Source of the DNA: Desmodus rotundus
Lineage: Eukaryota; Chordata; Mammalia; Chiroptera; Phyllostomidae
Direction: 5' to 3'
Length of the DNA: 64,000 nucleotides
NCBI RefSeq assembly: GCF_022682495.2
Contig: NC_071396.1
Span: 22,007,735 to 22,071,734 of the forward strand
Shown here piece after piece: positions 11,999 through 24,696 of the stretch. Made by a program: the position numbers and the translations under genes. The first letter of the stretch is position 1. Each line of letters opens with the position of its first letter. The notes under the pieces are model-generated. The model was not told the origin of the DNA. It was given only the letters and a program-made list of their open reading frames with translations, and searched no databases.

Positions 11999-12966
11999 CT
12001 CCAGCTGCCTGCGGTTGCTGCGCAGACACTCCAGCAGCAGGGGCTCGCATTCCCGGAGCAGCGGGTCCCAGTGCAGAGCAGCACCTTCAAGGGCTGAGGG
12101 GTCCTGGGAGCAGCGGGAGACAGCGCCTGTGTCCAGCACAGAAAGCGGCTCACACGCCAGCCCGGGGCTGCCCCCTGCAGTCTGGGCAGAGTCTGCAGGG
12201 CCCTGAGCAGCTTTGAGACTGAAGTGGGGAGAAAAAAGGATAGGGTCCTCATGGAGCCTGTCCAAGCCAGCATCCTTGGCTTCCGCCTCCTCGGCCTCTC
12301 TGAATGGCGGGCAGCCTTCGGCTTCTCCGCGTTCCCCGGCGGCGCAGAGTGAGAGCTGGATGAAGCTGAAGCTGGAGGTGAAGGCCGCCTGAGAACTGGT
12401 GAGGGCTGAGGGGGCCTTGGGCCCACTTCCGAGGCTGCAGCTGCTGCCACTCATCTCCTCTGGGGCTGGACAGCCTTTGGTCTGGGTGCCGCTTGCTCCT
12501 TCACCACAGGTGGCATCCTGACGAGGGCCAGGGGCCTCAGCACTGTCCATGGGTGGGAGCTCCGCCTGGCACCCAGGGCTGCACAACCTGGTCAGCCTGT
12601 TGGGCAGTTTGGTGCCGGCTCTGAACTGAATCCCACAGAACCCTGAGGTCCCTCTCACCGGGGCCAGAGCTGGGCCTTGGTGGCCCACGCGGGTTCCAGC
12701 TGAGGCTGCTGTGCTCCTGGGAAGAAGACTCCCGGCCAAGGGGCCTCCCCACTGGCCTCCAGGGTCAAGGCCACACCGTCGTCCAGCCCTGGACTCCGAG
12801 TGGTGGGACTCCTCACCACATGCCCCTCCCTGGGCCTGGAATGAGGTGCCCACAGCGGGGGAGGGGAACCTGATCCGGGGCTCAGCTTCGCTTCTCATGT
12901 AGCCGGGTTTCCGTGCCAGCCGCCTCCTCCGAAACGGCGCCGCAGGTGGCCAGCAGTCCTGGCTGC
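11999..12966 (-). CDS. DISC1: DISC1 exon 2 (N-terminal head domain)
   Basis: 968-bp exon with no stop, spliced from a clear acceptor (pyrimidine tract then ..CTTCCCAG, ending at 12967) to a GTCAGT donor at 11993-11998. It completes the split Gly from exon 1 and supplies residues 20-342, ending ..RRQLE in phase 0. Landmarks shared with human DISC1 are the arginine-rich motif FRRRRLARKPGYM (residues 31-43, nuclear targeting and partner binding in the literature), SPAVGT (S55, equivalent to a reported phosphorylation site near residue 58), EESHHSESRA (71-80), and the Ser/Phe motif TSSFSFIQLSL (216-226) followed by ERGEAEGCPP. Between these blocks the sequence is diverged and rich in Gly, Ser, Pro and Ala, as expected of this fast-evolving disordered head. 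The reading frame is intact, arguing for a functional gene. Confidence 0.96.
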
Positions 12967-13624
12967 CTGGGAAGACAGAAAGCAGCACGTTAAACACGCA
13001 GTCTCACTGGCTCGGTGGGAGCCATGTTTGTAGAACACCCTTAGGTTTAGAGGTCATCTCTGGCTGCATCTGAGATGCTGGCTCAGGGTCAGGGATCACC
13101 GGGTACGAGAATTCTGATGATCCGGGAAGCATTTGCTTGTCCGTGTAGAAACAGCACAGCACCCCAGCACCCCTGTTCGGCAGAGCAGCTGGCATGGCCG
13201 TGGGCTGTGCCAACACGCCAGCTTGCACACAGGAGCCGCAACCTCGGCAGAGCCTCTGACCCTGCAGCCTCTCGCCCACTGGCCTTGCAGGCGTGTCAGC
13301 ACTTCCATCCCGGAGTCAGCCCGGAGAGCAAATGGCCTGGAACTGAACGCCGGCATCGCCTCGAAATGCAGCCCGGTCGCTTATTCTAGCTGCTCAGTGA
13401 ACAGTCTGTGAGTTTTCATTATCGGAGCTATCTGTGCCCCTGCACACTGGGGGACCATGGCCAGCTGGCTGTGCCATAATTTACACCATCAGTTCATCTC
13501 ACAGAGCGGATGACACAGGACCCTGCTTGATGTGTCCCCAAACCGGGGGCTGTGCTCCCCTCCCGGCCCTGCAACAGTAACAGAAACAATACAAAATGCT
13601 GACACCCCACGGAAGCAGGGAGCA

Positions 13625-13890
13625 GGGTAGACAGCAGTTGACAGCATCGACTCTGGCACCTCACTGCCTGGGTCAAATCCTGGCTGTGCCACTGCTGGCT
13701 GTGTGACCTTCCATGAGTTACTTAGCCTCTCTGTGCCTCCGTTTGCTTACCAGTAAAATGGGGACAGCAACAGTACCTCTCTCACGGGGTGGTTGTGAGC
13801 ATTAAGTGGGGTGAGTTACTGTATGTCAACAGCTGAGAACAGCACCTGGCACACATAATAAGTGTGATAAAATGTTAGTTATTGTTTTTA
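13625..13890 (+). mobile_element. MIR SINE, nearly full length
   Basis: 'actgcctgggtcaaatcctg', 'ctggctgtgtgacctt', 'gttacttagcctctctgtgc', 'taaaatggggacagcaacag' and 'ggttgtgagcattaa' follow the MIR consensus from the tRNA-like head through the conserved core to the tail. One of the better preserved MIRs in the window. Confidence 0.9.
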
Positions 13891-14810
13891 CATTGCATAG
13901 CACGCTGTTACTCATAAGAGTTTTCATCCACATTGACTTCTTCTGTTCCCCACCAAAGTCATGTGAGTCAAGCAAACCAGGAAAATAACTTCCCTTCTGC
14001 AGTTAAGGAAACTGAGGCTCAGAGAAATTGGCCTTCTGGAAACGCCTGCCAGGGGCCGAGTGTCCAATCTCCTGAGTGCACTGGTCCACAGGGTGCCCTT
14101 CCCGTGGGCCCCGCTGCAGCTCGCATTGGAGGAGATGGGAGGTATGAAAGGAAGTGTGGCTGGAGCGAGCAGGGGGCGGAAGCCTTGCTCCAGGCCCCAC
14201 ACCTTGCTCCGCCTCCCAGAGCATAGCTGGTCCTGGGCCGTTTGTGGCGGTAAACAGAGCACTAGTCATTCAGGGCTGCGCTGGGTTACAATCATGGCAC
14301 ACACCCATCTCTGGGGAACAGGGGCCATTGATAATCCCTAGGGAAATGAGCCCCACGGCCATGGACCGCCTGCTCCCTGAATTGGAGCTCCTGAGGACAA
14401 GAGAGCCCCAGACGTGTTCACCCTGTGGCCTGTTCTTGCCAATTGGACGTGCCAACTGCAGGGGCCCCAGGAAGGGCTAATGTCACAGTGCACACAGGAG
14501 TTCTGGAAGCTCACCGCATGGACGGAACGAAGCAAGGGCTAAGAGTGGGCAGGAGAGGAAGTCAGGATAAAACAAGGGAGGGAGGCATTAACACCACAAC
14601 CCCAGAAGCTGGGTACCATTTCCATTTTATAAATAACAAAATTACAGTTCAGAAGGTTTTAATTTCCCCCAGAACTCCCAGGTCACAGATTGCCGAAACA
14701 TGTTTTGCTCATCACTGAATCATAAGCCAGCACAATGCCTCGCATTTCAGTTGCTTGGTGAATGATGAATGGACACCTGGATGCTTGGATGGATGCGGTG
14801 GGCGGGACAG

Positions 14811-14842
14811 AGGGAAGGAGGGAGGGAGGGAGGGAGGGGGGA
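14811..14842. repeat. (GGGA)n microsatellite
   Basis: 'agggaaggagggagggaggg' continuing to a short G run. Simple repeat. Confidence 0.9.
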
Positions 14843-15036
14843 CTGAGGCCTGTGTGATTCCAAATCACTTGCTCTTTCTATATACTTCGCCTCCAAGTAT
14901 ATCACTTAGGATAGTAACTTGAAGTGACGGGAAGTCAGAAGAAAGTTTTCTTTTCTTTCTTCCGCAGGAAAAAGGCCACAAGAAGTTGGGATCAGCAGAA
15001 AAGGACAGGACGCGAATGCACGGAAGGAATCGTGAA

Positions 15037-15526
15037 CAGGCCAAACTGGACCACCCATCAGGATGGCTACGGGCAAACAAAACACAACAAAAAGTGGTCC
15101 ATCCACACAAGGGACTATTATTCAGCCTTAGAGAGGAAGGGAACTCTGACACATCCTGCACGGATGAAACTTGAGGACAGCTTGCTCAGTCAATTCAGCC
15201 AGGCACGAAAGGACAGGAACCGTGTGGTCCCACTCGTGTGAGGTCCCTGGAGGAGTCAGATTCACAGAGACCGAGAGTAGAGGTGTGGTTGCAGGGCTGG
15301 AGAGGGCGGGGGAAGTGGGGGTGGGCAGGCAGATGGGAGTGGACAGGTGGGATTGTTGCCTCATGGGGGCGGAGCATCAGTGTGGGAAGATGGAAAAGTT
15401 CTAGAGGTGGGCGGTGGTGATGGTTGCACAACAATGTGACTGTCCTTAGTGTCACTAAACTGTGCACTTAGAAATGGCTAAGGGAGTAAATGGTAGGTTA
15501 TATATATTTTACCACAAAAGTGTCTT
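15037..15526 (+). mobile_element. Old L1 3' end (L1M type)
   Basis: 'gactattattcagccttaga' (end of ORF2 region), 'gtggtcccactcgtgtgagg', then 'ggttgcacaacaatgtgact', 'taaactgtgcacttagaaat' and 'tatattttaccacaa' reproduce the 3' end of old L1M/L1ME elements. Heavily diverged, 5' truncated and noncoding. Confidence 0.8.
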
Positions 15527-16867
15527 TAAATTTTAATAGACCCAATTGGGTCGCCATGCCGTCTGGTCCGAAGGAGACCCCACCGTTCTCCTCAGGGGGT
15601 TTACCACCTGAGGACGTCCCCTGCGTGTGGGGTCCTGAGCAGAGGAACAATCTGCACATGGCGGGGGGAGCTCAGGAGGGACCAGAGGGAGGCTGAGGAG
15701 GACGAACTCTCGTAGGCCCTATAAAACTGGTGAATAATTTTTAAAGAGCAATGAATCCAAAAGGAAGCAGAGAGAACATTGAATTCTGGTTCCAATTGCC
15801 AAAAGAAAGTAGTTCAGCTGTTTCCTATCTCAAGAAAGGTGTCCTATAAAATTTTTATTGTCTTTTGGCTTAAAAAGACTCTCGACTGTTTTTTCATGCA
15901 ATTTCCAGTCCCTGAAGTAACCCTTCCAAAGCTAAGAGAGCAGTGCTAGTGGGAAACGCCCGAGGGCACTTGGGCCTGAGCAGCTTTCCTGGAGCCAGTC
16001 AATCGAGGGTTCTGAGAACGCCCACGCTGGTTCCAGCTTCTGCAGGAGGGAGACCCCGTGCTCCTGTCCGGGTTCTGGGGACGTGCCGTCCTGCCACAGA
16101 GCTGCAGCAGAGGAAGAGGTCAGGGCTGCAGAGGGCCTCACTCCTGCACCCACCTGAGCACTCAGATGTCCTGTCCCCAGGTGGTGGCCCAAGATGCAGA
16201 GACTGTCCCCAACTATCAATTCTAACCCTCAGGAGAGGGCAGGGGGGCTGACAGAGCCAGATCTGGAGGGCACTTCTGGAACGAGCGAGGACAGGCAGCC
16301 ACTCTGAAACCTCTTCTAGGAAGATCCCCAGTTTCCCATAACCAAAGTCCCCTTTTTCCACTTTACAATTTTTTTTATTTTTTTAAAGAAACTCATGATG
16401 CCCTCTGTGAGCAGAAGCAATCCCTTGTATATCCTGCCCGAAACCCTCCCTGGTAGATGTGTTTAAAATCCGAGCCCTGCCCCAGCACGCGGCAGTAAGA
16501 ACGGGTTATGACGCAGTCAGACCCTGGAGCGGAAGATTCCCTCCCGACGCCAAACTGCTCCAGGGCAGGAAGTGGATGCTAGCCAGGCGAGGGGAGGCCA
16601 GCCCGAGTGCTAGCGGGCTTTGCGAGGTGGTCCAGGGAAACCAGCTGGGCCCTCTGTTCTTTGTGAATCCCAGTGGTGGCTTCATTCTGTCCATCTGGCC
16701 CCAGAAGTCTGAGGAGGGAGAGAACCATACACAGCCTTCTCCATCCCTCACAGCCTCCCCTCCACCATGGATTCTGTTGAAGGGGTGCAGACCTACTGGT
16801 CCCTGGTTATGAAGGATCCCCTGCTCCACCTCCATCTGGCCCAGTGAGTTCTGAGATTAAAGGACAG

Positions 16868-17860
16868 TGAGAGACAAAAGCTTAGCGTAGGCCCAGATGT
16901 CAAAGGGAGGCAAAGTAGTCAGTTAGACGTTAGGAAAGTTTCTGACATGTGGCAAAAGGGAAACTGAGGCAGGTGATTACACAAAAATGGGGCCAAACAA
17001 CTGGAACCATTTGCAGCCAGCTAGTAAATCTCGAAATCTTATCTTCCCCAACCAAGGACACTTGAGAGCAAACAGTTTACACCTCTCTTCCCTGACCAGA
17101 GAGTAAATAATTTAAATCACCCTGGTCTGGGAGATAGAGAACAGAGACCCAATTGGTGCTATCTGTGCCAACGACACCCAAGGACACATGAAGTCAGAGG
17201 AATAAATAGCAAAAGACCCAATTAGAACCAAACAAACTCAAGGCAGAGGTAAAGCTGACCAGAAAATGACCCCGGTGCCTCTACGTTCTCATTTTGGTGC
17301 ATGAACATATTGAAGGACACACCTGGGAAGCTGATGAATGTTCTGCTAAGACCCTCCCCTAGGATGCCCACCTTTAGAAAACAGACAAGAACCCTCAAAA
17401 CAAAGGACCCAGCATGCTCTCCTTGGAGCACGCCTGCGCCCCTCCTCTTCTGGGGTGTATACTTTTGCTCTCTTTTTCCTCAGCTCTAAGGGACTTCACG
17501 AGACTTGCAACCAGGGGAGCAGCAGGCAGTGGCAGCTTGTCCCTGGCTGACCCCCTGAACCTGTCTCCAAGGCCCCTTTTTCTCTGACTTTTCAGTGAGC
17601 TGACAGCAGCCCCACCATGGCTCACTTCTTCCACGGTGACTTCTTTCCCACTGAGTCCACGCAGCCCGTTTGGCTCACTTCTCTCCTGTAACGTTTCTAG
17701 AGCCAAAGCAGCACCAGAAAGCAGCAGGCTCCCTCCTGTTGCTTCTCCTACCCTAAGCCCTTCCTTGTTTCACTGTCCCCAGCTTTAATAAACATACTCT
17801 CAAAATCTCCTGGACTCGTGTTGTGAAATCTTTCCTGCATGAAGCCAAGAACCCACACAC
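16868..17860 (+). mobile_element. Probable solo LTR of a class I-like endogenous retrovirus
   Basis: About 1 kb that starts TGAGAGACAAAAG and ends near '..gaacccacaca', with 'tttaataaacatact' (polyadenylation signal AATAAA near 17788) placed about 70 bp before the 3' end and a C/T-rich region before it, the layout of a gammaretrovirus-type LTR with U3, R and U5. I see no gag, pol or env next to it, hence solo. A flanking duplication is not clear, so ends are approximate. Confidence 0.55.
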
Positions 17861-18773
17861 TACAAGCCAGGCTGAGGCAGACCCACTCAGGGCCAGGTCC
17901 CTTTGCAGTGACAAAGGGGCCTCTGTATACAGTGTGGATAAGGTGCCTGGAACATCTGCTTACTTAACTTACAGGAAAAACTGGGGGGAACCGATGTTAG
18001 CCAGCCAGATCAGGGAGAATCCTGTCTTCCCTGTCCCTAATGCTCACCCACCCCGATCTTTCCCACCCTTCGGCCCCCAGTGCCCTTCCCAGCGGCCACC
18101 TTGTCCTGACCACCCAGTTCACGGGGCTTCACCAATTGTCCACATCACCCCTCCTCCCCATTTACTGGCACCCAGCACTGTCCGTTCTTCTCTTTGGTGT
18201 CTACGATTGCGTCCACCTTGTGCTGTATGGAAGCTCCCTCAGGTCCTTGTAATTCCCCCCGAGTTTCTAGTATAGAGAGAAGGCACCCCCATACACGTGG
18301 GCCAAATAATGCTCACTTTTAAATAAGAAATCTAAACCATGCATGCTAAGAAAAACATGCTACCCATGGATTTACTGGGAAGATCTTAAAACTAGACCCC
18401 AATTTAAAACCCACATAAAATGCTCACGTGGCCGTGGCTGCCCTGTACCTCAGCGACACCGGGACCTCCAGAGGAGGGCAGGTCCGCGCCCTGAAGAGAA
18501 AGCACAAGGCCCACTGCTGAGCGCGCGGAGAAGGTTCCCAGAAGGTGGAGTCCAGAAGGACTTCACAAAACATGGCAGCTTCAATGTACAGCGGGTGCAT
18601 AAATGAATCTATTCTTCTCACGGAAGGAATTTTTATCCTACCTCTCATGGTTGGGGCATCAGACTTTTGGAAAACGTTCAGGTGAACCACAGCTTCCGAA
18701 TCATAAAGCAGCCACACATCCCAGTGGTTTAACTCGTTTTCAAAGAATCAGATAATACACACTCAACAGACAC

Positions 18774-18787
18774 TCCCCCCCCCCCAA
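18774..18787. repeat. Poly(C) run
   Basis: A run of about a dozen C residues in 18774-18785. Low-complexity tract; its length is unreliable in assemblies. Confidence 0.8.
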
Positions 18788-20193
18788 CACAGCCCGTCTT
18801 CTCCCTCCCACACCTCCGAGAGCACCTGAGGACTCGGAAGTGCCTTTGGGCTTTGTTAACAGCCGAGAGTGAGCAAGGCAAGTGCTAGTGCAGAAAAATC
18901 CGCCTTTACTGTGTTTCCATCCTAATTGTGCAATCCACTTCGATAAAACAATTCCTCCCTGAGCACTTGCTGCTGCGTGGGCTGCAGACATGAATGAGCA
19001 AGACACCGACCCTGCCCCGAATTGCTTCTGTAGAGGGGATGTCAGTCGTGCATACAAAAACTGTCCCAGCATGGGACGCGTCACTTCTATCACACAGGAA
19101 GGAGAGATTTCAATTTGAAATTAAACTAATGGGGTAAGCTAGTCGGCTCAGTTGGTTAACCCGACAACCCTTTGCCCTTCAGCAAAGCCGAAGTCTCCGT
19201 GAGCTGCTGAGTCCTCCTCAGTTTGTGTGCCAACCCAAAAACCACCTCGTGGATGGAGGGGACAATGATGCCGATTCAGGCCCATTCCATGGGACAACGG
19301 GATGATTCTAACAAGCAACTTTGGCTCAAGACCGCCCCATCGGGCCCAGACTTTCTCTGGTCTGCACTGTATTCTGAGACCCCTCCTGCGCAGCTCCCCT
19401 GTCTGCTCCTGCCCCCACCCCCTTGCCCCTCACAGGCATTTCCCTCAGTCAGCCTCCTCTACGTCTCATTGTGTCTTGGTGTCTGCCTCTCAGAAGACCC
19501 GAGCCCTGTCCTAGACAAGGCCCAGCGAGCCAGCACAGGTGGCCATGCCCTCCTGGAGTTGACCATCTGTCTTTGGCGGGGCAGAGAGAGTAATCGACAC
19601 AGAGATGCTGATGGGATACAGGGGAGGGCTGCAGTGACACTTCCTAGGGCTCTTCAAACCCGAGCCGGGACCCCAGCACTCCAGCAGCCTCCCTGCCCAA
19701 CTGGCCAGTGCCCCACGCGAAAGGGAATGGCCCTGGAGCCACACGCAGCCTGGGCATGGAGCCCACAGAATGGAGGTGTGTCGGCCTGAGGAAGTTCGGA
19801 ATGGCTGGGGCCCAGCAGGGTGAGGCAGCTGCAGAGGAGGCGGCAGAAGGCAGGCTGTGAAGAGGCCCAGGTGGCTTACAGGTCAGGGACAGGCGCAGGG
19901 GACAGGACCAGGCAGGGCCCTGCGCTGAGAGAGCTGGGAGCACATGTGTGCAAGCAGAAAGCCCACAAGAGTCCGGGACACCACCTAAGGAGGAGTCCCA
20001 AAGGAAGAGGAGAGACTGGGACAAAGGTGACCAGAAATGACTCAGGGACGCCATGTGGGATTCCAGGAGGCGCTGCTCATGAGACACCAGTCACGCTACG
20101 CGCAGCCCACCCCAGTTCCCCCCTCTGAAGTGTGTGAATGCTCGTTACCCACCATCCTCAGCTTCAGCTCTTCAGCTGAGGTGGTGAGACTGG

Positions 20194-20374
20194 ACCACTG
20201 GCTCCCCAGTTTGGCTGCACATTAGAGCCACCGGGGTATCTTTTAAAATCTCAAAGTCCAGGCCACACCCCAGACAGGTGGAATCACAATGTTGGGGCAT
20301 GGGACTTGGGCCTGAGCACCTCCTGAAGCTCCCCAGGTGATCCCAGGGTGCAGCCAGGGCTGGGGAGCTCTGCT
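20194..20374 (+). mobile_element. MER5A (hAT-Charlie nonautonomous DNA transposon)
   Basis: 'tttggctgcacattagagcc', 'ccaggccacaccccagacag', 'aagctccccaggtgatccca' and 'ggtgcagccagggctgggga' match MER5A over nearly its whole length, including the inverted-repeat-like ends (ttgctgcacattagaatcacc / ggtgattctaatgtgcagcc). Confidence 0.88.
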
Positions 20375-20639
20375 TTAGGGGATGGCCCTATTGAACCTCC
20401 TAGCAGACCTGGAATTCAAAAGCATCATGAGCTTAACATTCACGACACTACAGAGGTTGCTCTTTTGCAGAATCTATCTGCCCCGACTTTTTTTACTTCT
20501 TGAAATGTGGCATAACTGCTCCCTGTGGACAAAGTGTGGTCTGTAGTTAAAATTCGTCCCCCTGCGTGTGTTCTAATCTTCTTCCCCACCCCGGGTTTCC
20601 ACCCTCAGTCAGCCAGCGGAGTCCTGGGCCCCACAACGC

Positions 20640-20960
20640 GACTTCCCAGGACGCAGGACCGCAAGCCAGCAACGCTGTGCGCTGTCTCACCTCCCTAATC
20701 TGCAGCAAGGAGGACTCAGCATGGGGTCCTAGGCTGGGTCCTGGAACTAAGGATATCGGTGGAAAAACTGGGGAAATCCGAGTAAGATCGGTAGTTTAGT
20801 CCAGCGTACCAATGTTGATTTTTGAGTTTTAATAACTGCACCATGGTTACGTGAGCTGTTGGTTCTCACAGAGAGGCTGGCTGAAGGGAAGGAACGCTAT
20901 ACATTGTCTTTGTAACTTTTCTATATAAAATAGAAAGTTTACTTTAAAAACATGCACACA
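20640..20960 (+). mobile_element. Old L1 3' end
   Basis: 'gtagtttagtccagcgtacc', 'aatgttgatttttgagtttt', 'accatggttacgtgagctgt' and 'tctttgtaacttttctatat' follow the 3' UTR of old L1M elements, ending in an A-rich stretch. The 5' limit is uncertain. Confidence 0.65.
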
Positions 20961-21363
20961 CACGATGTACAGACCTGTACTTTGCAGCAGGAAAGGGTAG
21001 GACTCAGAAATAGAATGTCTGAGTTAGCTTAGGCAGCATGAGCTGCCACTCTGCGTGAACGCTGGGGAGCCGGGTGCCGCGCTGCTGGGTGCACCGTGCG
21101 GTCTGTGCAATGGGACCCCGCCGCACGGAGCTGCAGGAGGCCAGGCAGCGAGATGAACGTCACCGCTCGATCCCACGCCTGGCACAGGGTAACCGCGCAA
21201 AACCGGTGTTGTTTTCAATCAGGAATAAAGACAAGAATATCATCCTCAAGCAAAGGCACCCGGTCACGGGCCAGAGTTCAAGGCAAAGGTGAACCAGAGC
21301 AGCCTCAGCTCAGACTCTAAACCTTTTTCTCTATGAGGAGGCTCCTGGGGGGCCAACAGGGAT

Positions 21364-21484
21364 CTACATACACACATACACACATACACACATGCACACA
21401 GACACACACATCTACACACATGCATGCACGTAGGCCCACATACACAAGCACATACACACCACATACCACATACACACACACACT
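21364..21484. repeat. CA-rich compound microsatellite
   Basis: Interspersed CA, TACACA and ATGCACA units over about 120 bp. It gives spurious Cys/Val-rich or His/Thr-rich open frames on both strands, which I reject as genes. Confidence 0.9.
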
Positions 21485-24400
21485 CAGCATCCACCACCTG
21501 TTACATGGCGCTCAACCTATACTCTCTCTTTGACCAATCCCTGGCCACCTCTCTGATCCAATTCTCTGTTCTCTTTTCTTTCCTTTTTATGCCTGGAGCT
21601 CCTCCCTCCAATTAAAGCAAGTGGTTGAGGAATTTGGTAGCCAGAGATCCATAAGCCAGAGAGAGGGTTTGCTCCAAAGTCACTGGACAACCTCTCTCCG
21701 TGGTGCTGTTAATTCTCAACAATGATTGTCTTTTTTGTTCCATGTAAAGAGCCACTCAAAAATCTGATCGCCACATGAACACCCCCCGGGAGTGCTCCCA
21801 GCTCCAGATGGGTGTCTCTAATGAATTTTTAACTGCTGCCCTAATAAAATATGGATGAACCAGAAGGAGCCCTCTCTGTAGCTGTTATTTCTGAACAACT
21901 AAACAACTTAAGTTTCTGCTCTCGTTTTTATAGTAAAGAGGTGCCGGCTCTCATATCCCCCCAACAAAAGACAGCTTTGCTCCTCCTAGTCCATCTGCAA
22001 GTTCACAGTTACCTTTTTAATGCCATATTTTATGCATGGGCTTTCTACATGCCTGGCTTTGCATGCCAAATTTGAGACGTGTTTATTAAAAAGCAATCCC
22101 AAATTGCCAGCACTTCACACATAAGCAGTACCCTCGAGACTGCAGCATCTTTCAAGGAAGGCCCGACTTCGCACTAAATTTTTATAATACCCAGAATTTA
22201 AGCCCACATCAAAGGTTTGTGCCACTTGAAATGACTGACCTTAAAAAATGATACAATTATAGCATTGCAAATGCCCTGCCCGGTGGTCCTACTAGAAAAC
22301 AGGAGGAAATTCGGTATTTTTCCCACATCTCAGTGTTGGAACCTGGAGCACTGGTATGAGGGAGTAAGAAAGACCCAGCACTGTAGGATTCGTAGGTGAT
22401 AAAGATCTGCACTACACTGCTGTGCTCTCGGGGCTGGGTGCTGGGCGCGACCTGTAACTCAAGTGTAAGGACACATTTTCTAATCGGATATGATTGCCTT
22501 CTGTCTACACTTGAGGGTTCTTCTCCCAAGAAGCCTTTCTAGTCTCACTTCGTGTTGCGATACCACGTGTAGCTTCCAAGTTCTACGAGGCCACAATTCA
22601 GAGAGCTCAAGCCTGCCGGACTGGTTCACACGCTATTTGCGCTGGGAGTTGAGGGTAACGAGGCAGGGGCTGGTCTGAAGTTAACCTTGGCGCTACCTAC
22701 GAATAAGGGGCTGTTTAAACATTAACGCTGGATGAAGATTACAGTGGGGAGCACTTAGGAGGTTTTCGCTGCTTTCTGGTGTCCATTCAAACAGCTCCAA
22801 CGAGTGATGAAGAACCCGCGTCTCTGCCTGCCTGCACGGTGCCTCTTCCCTGGGAAATCTCTCGAACAAAGCAGCGCCTCCCACTTGGGGATGCTGTGAT
22901 GCTTGCAGATCTGAAGTGGGCTTTGGCTGTAGCAGCGTGTTTCCGTGCGGTGGAAAGCAATTGATCTCCTTTTGAAAGCTTCAGCTCCCAAAGCGGCCTA
23001 TTTTTATGATTTTTAAGTTGTTAAAATGAGATGCTGATGTCTCCCCCAGCCACTTCGCTCAGATGAGTATCGTGGAAACTCTCACATCAGGGCCATCTGC
23101 CCGAGCAGGCGGAGAGCCAGTTCCGGCCGTGGCGATGACACTCTTCGATGTCCCTGCCAGGCACAGGCCAGCCCGAGCTGGGTCACCCAGGCGGAGTCAC
23201 TGGTACAGTCCCCAGCCCTGCTCACCAGGCAGGCAAGCGAGCAGCAGTGAGGGACAGTGTCCCCCAGCGGCAACCCCGGCCAGGAAGCTGCGGCATTGCC
23301 TGTGTCCACGGAACTCAAGTCACTCCCGTGACCGGGTCTCCACAATCGACTATCCATCAGAAAAGAGCTGAGGCTCAACATCCCAAGGCGACAAGACTCT
23401 AAGGAGGCAGAACAGTGTCCTGGAGAGAGTTCTGAGTGCCAACGTGCCCCACTTTTGAAGTCAAAGTGGGCCTTCTCCGAGCCGAGCCTTGGTATCCTCA
23501 CCTGGGGAGTGTCAATCTCCCGTCTCTTCCTGCAAGATGGTCTGCTAGCGAGCCTGTGCTGGGAGCCCCTTGTCCACACCGCCTTCCCTCAGCATATCCA
23601 CCAGCTCAGTGCTGCTCAGTCTCCGCAGCGCAGCTCCCCGGCCTGCCAAGCAGACTGAGGTGTCCCCATGGCTGCTCACCCCCCTTTCCTGGGCCAAGGA
23701 GCGTGTATGCATTCAACGGTCTTCCTCTCCCCCTCCTGTCCGAGCTCCCCGCTGACCAGCCCTCTCTGTTAGCAGGCTGTATCAGGTCAGACCAATACAA
23801 TTTATTGCATGTCAGTTTCTTCCTTACCATCTCACCCCTGTCCTGCCTTTCTGAGATGACACCAAGTCACCCTGGAGGGTAGGATGCTCACAGACAAGCC
23901 CCAAGTTACCTGTACAAATGGCTAATCTCAACCGTCACACACGAGGTTCACCATTTCAGAGACAGGGGCTGGTTGCAAATAGAGGAGCGGGGTCTTGATG
24001 CTGTCTGACCCGTCTCGGCGATCCGGAGCAAGTGGCTGAGCCTGTCCTCCTCTGTTCTCTCAGGTATATGATGGGCACGATCCCACCCCTCAAAGGACTG
24101 TTCTCAGAATGTAATAAAATCACTGACATGTATTTTCAAGAGCCCATCAGAACTTGTGGCGAGTGGGGATAGACAATCTCAATAAACTTTTGTTTCTTCC
24201 CCAAGTTCTTCCGGGCACCGGAAGTCATTGCTGCGGCCCGGTAACAGCGTGGGGTTTTCCTAGACAGTCTTGAAAAAAGAGAGGAGCTGTTAATCGTCCC
24301 CCTCCTCCTCTCCATGTACGTGGGGCGTCTGCGAACCCATGGCGGCGATGTTACTCAACAATCAGCTTCAGAGGCGGTTTTGTTCGGGGTTTTTTCTTAT

Positions 24401-24696
24401 CTTCTCAAGAGGATAGAAGACAATGCAGAGAAACTAAAAGGGAAGGCATAAAGGCAAAGAAGTCCATGGAAATCTCCCACCTATCAGAAAACCAGACGCC
24501 CTGTAAGCAATTCCTGACAAATAGAAGGAACTCGTGAAAATGTCAGCAGTTCTGTATTTTCCCCTAGAGCTGGCAGAAGTCCTCTCCGTGTGCCTGGCCT
24601 GGATCAGGCCCCACTTCCCTCGTGGGTGCTACTTTCCTTAGGTTAGTAGTTAAGGAAAAAAGTAATATTTCACATACTCTAAAAACTCCAAATCAG

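Noticed and set aside
11947..12450. 167-codon minus-strand frame overlapping DISC1 exon 2
   Set aside because: Out-of-frame shadow of exon 2; only the DISC1 frame shows homology.
19130..19230. tRNA-like 'ggctcagttggttaac' stretch
   Set aside because: Could be a decayed Ves head, but no B box, body or tail is convincing.
19223..19789. 188-codon plus-strand open frame
   Set aside because: No homology recognised, composition follows local GC, and it overlaps old repeat-like sequence; no splice or conservation support.
21264..21497. Cys/Val-rich minus-strand frame
   Set aside because: Translation of the CA microsatellite, not a cysteine-rich protein.
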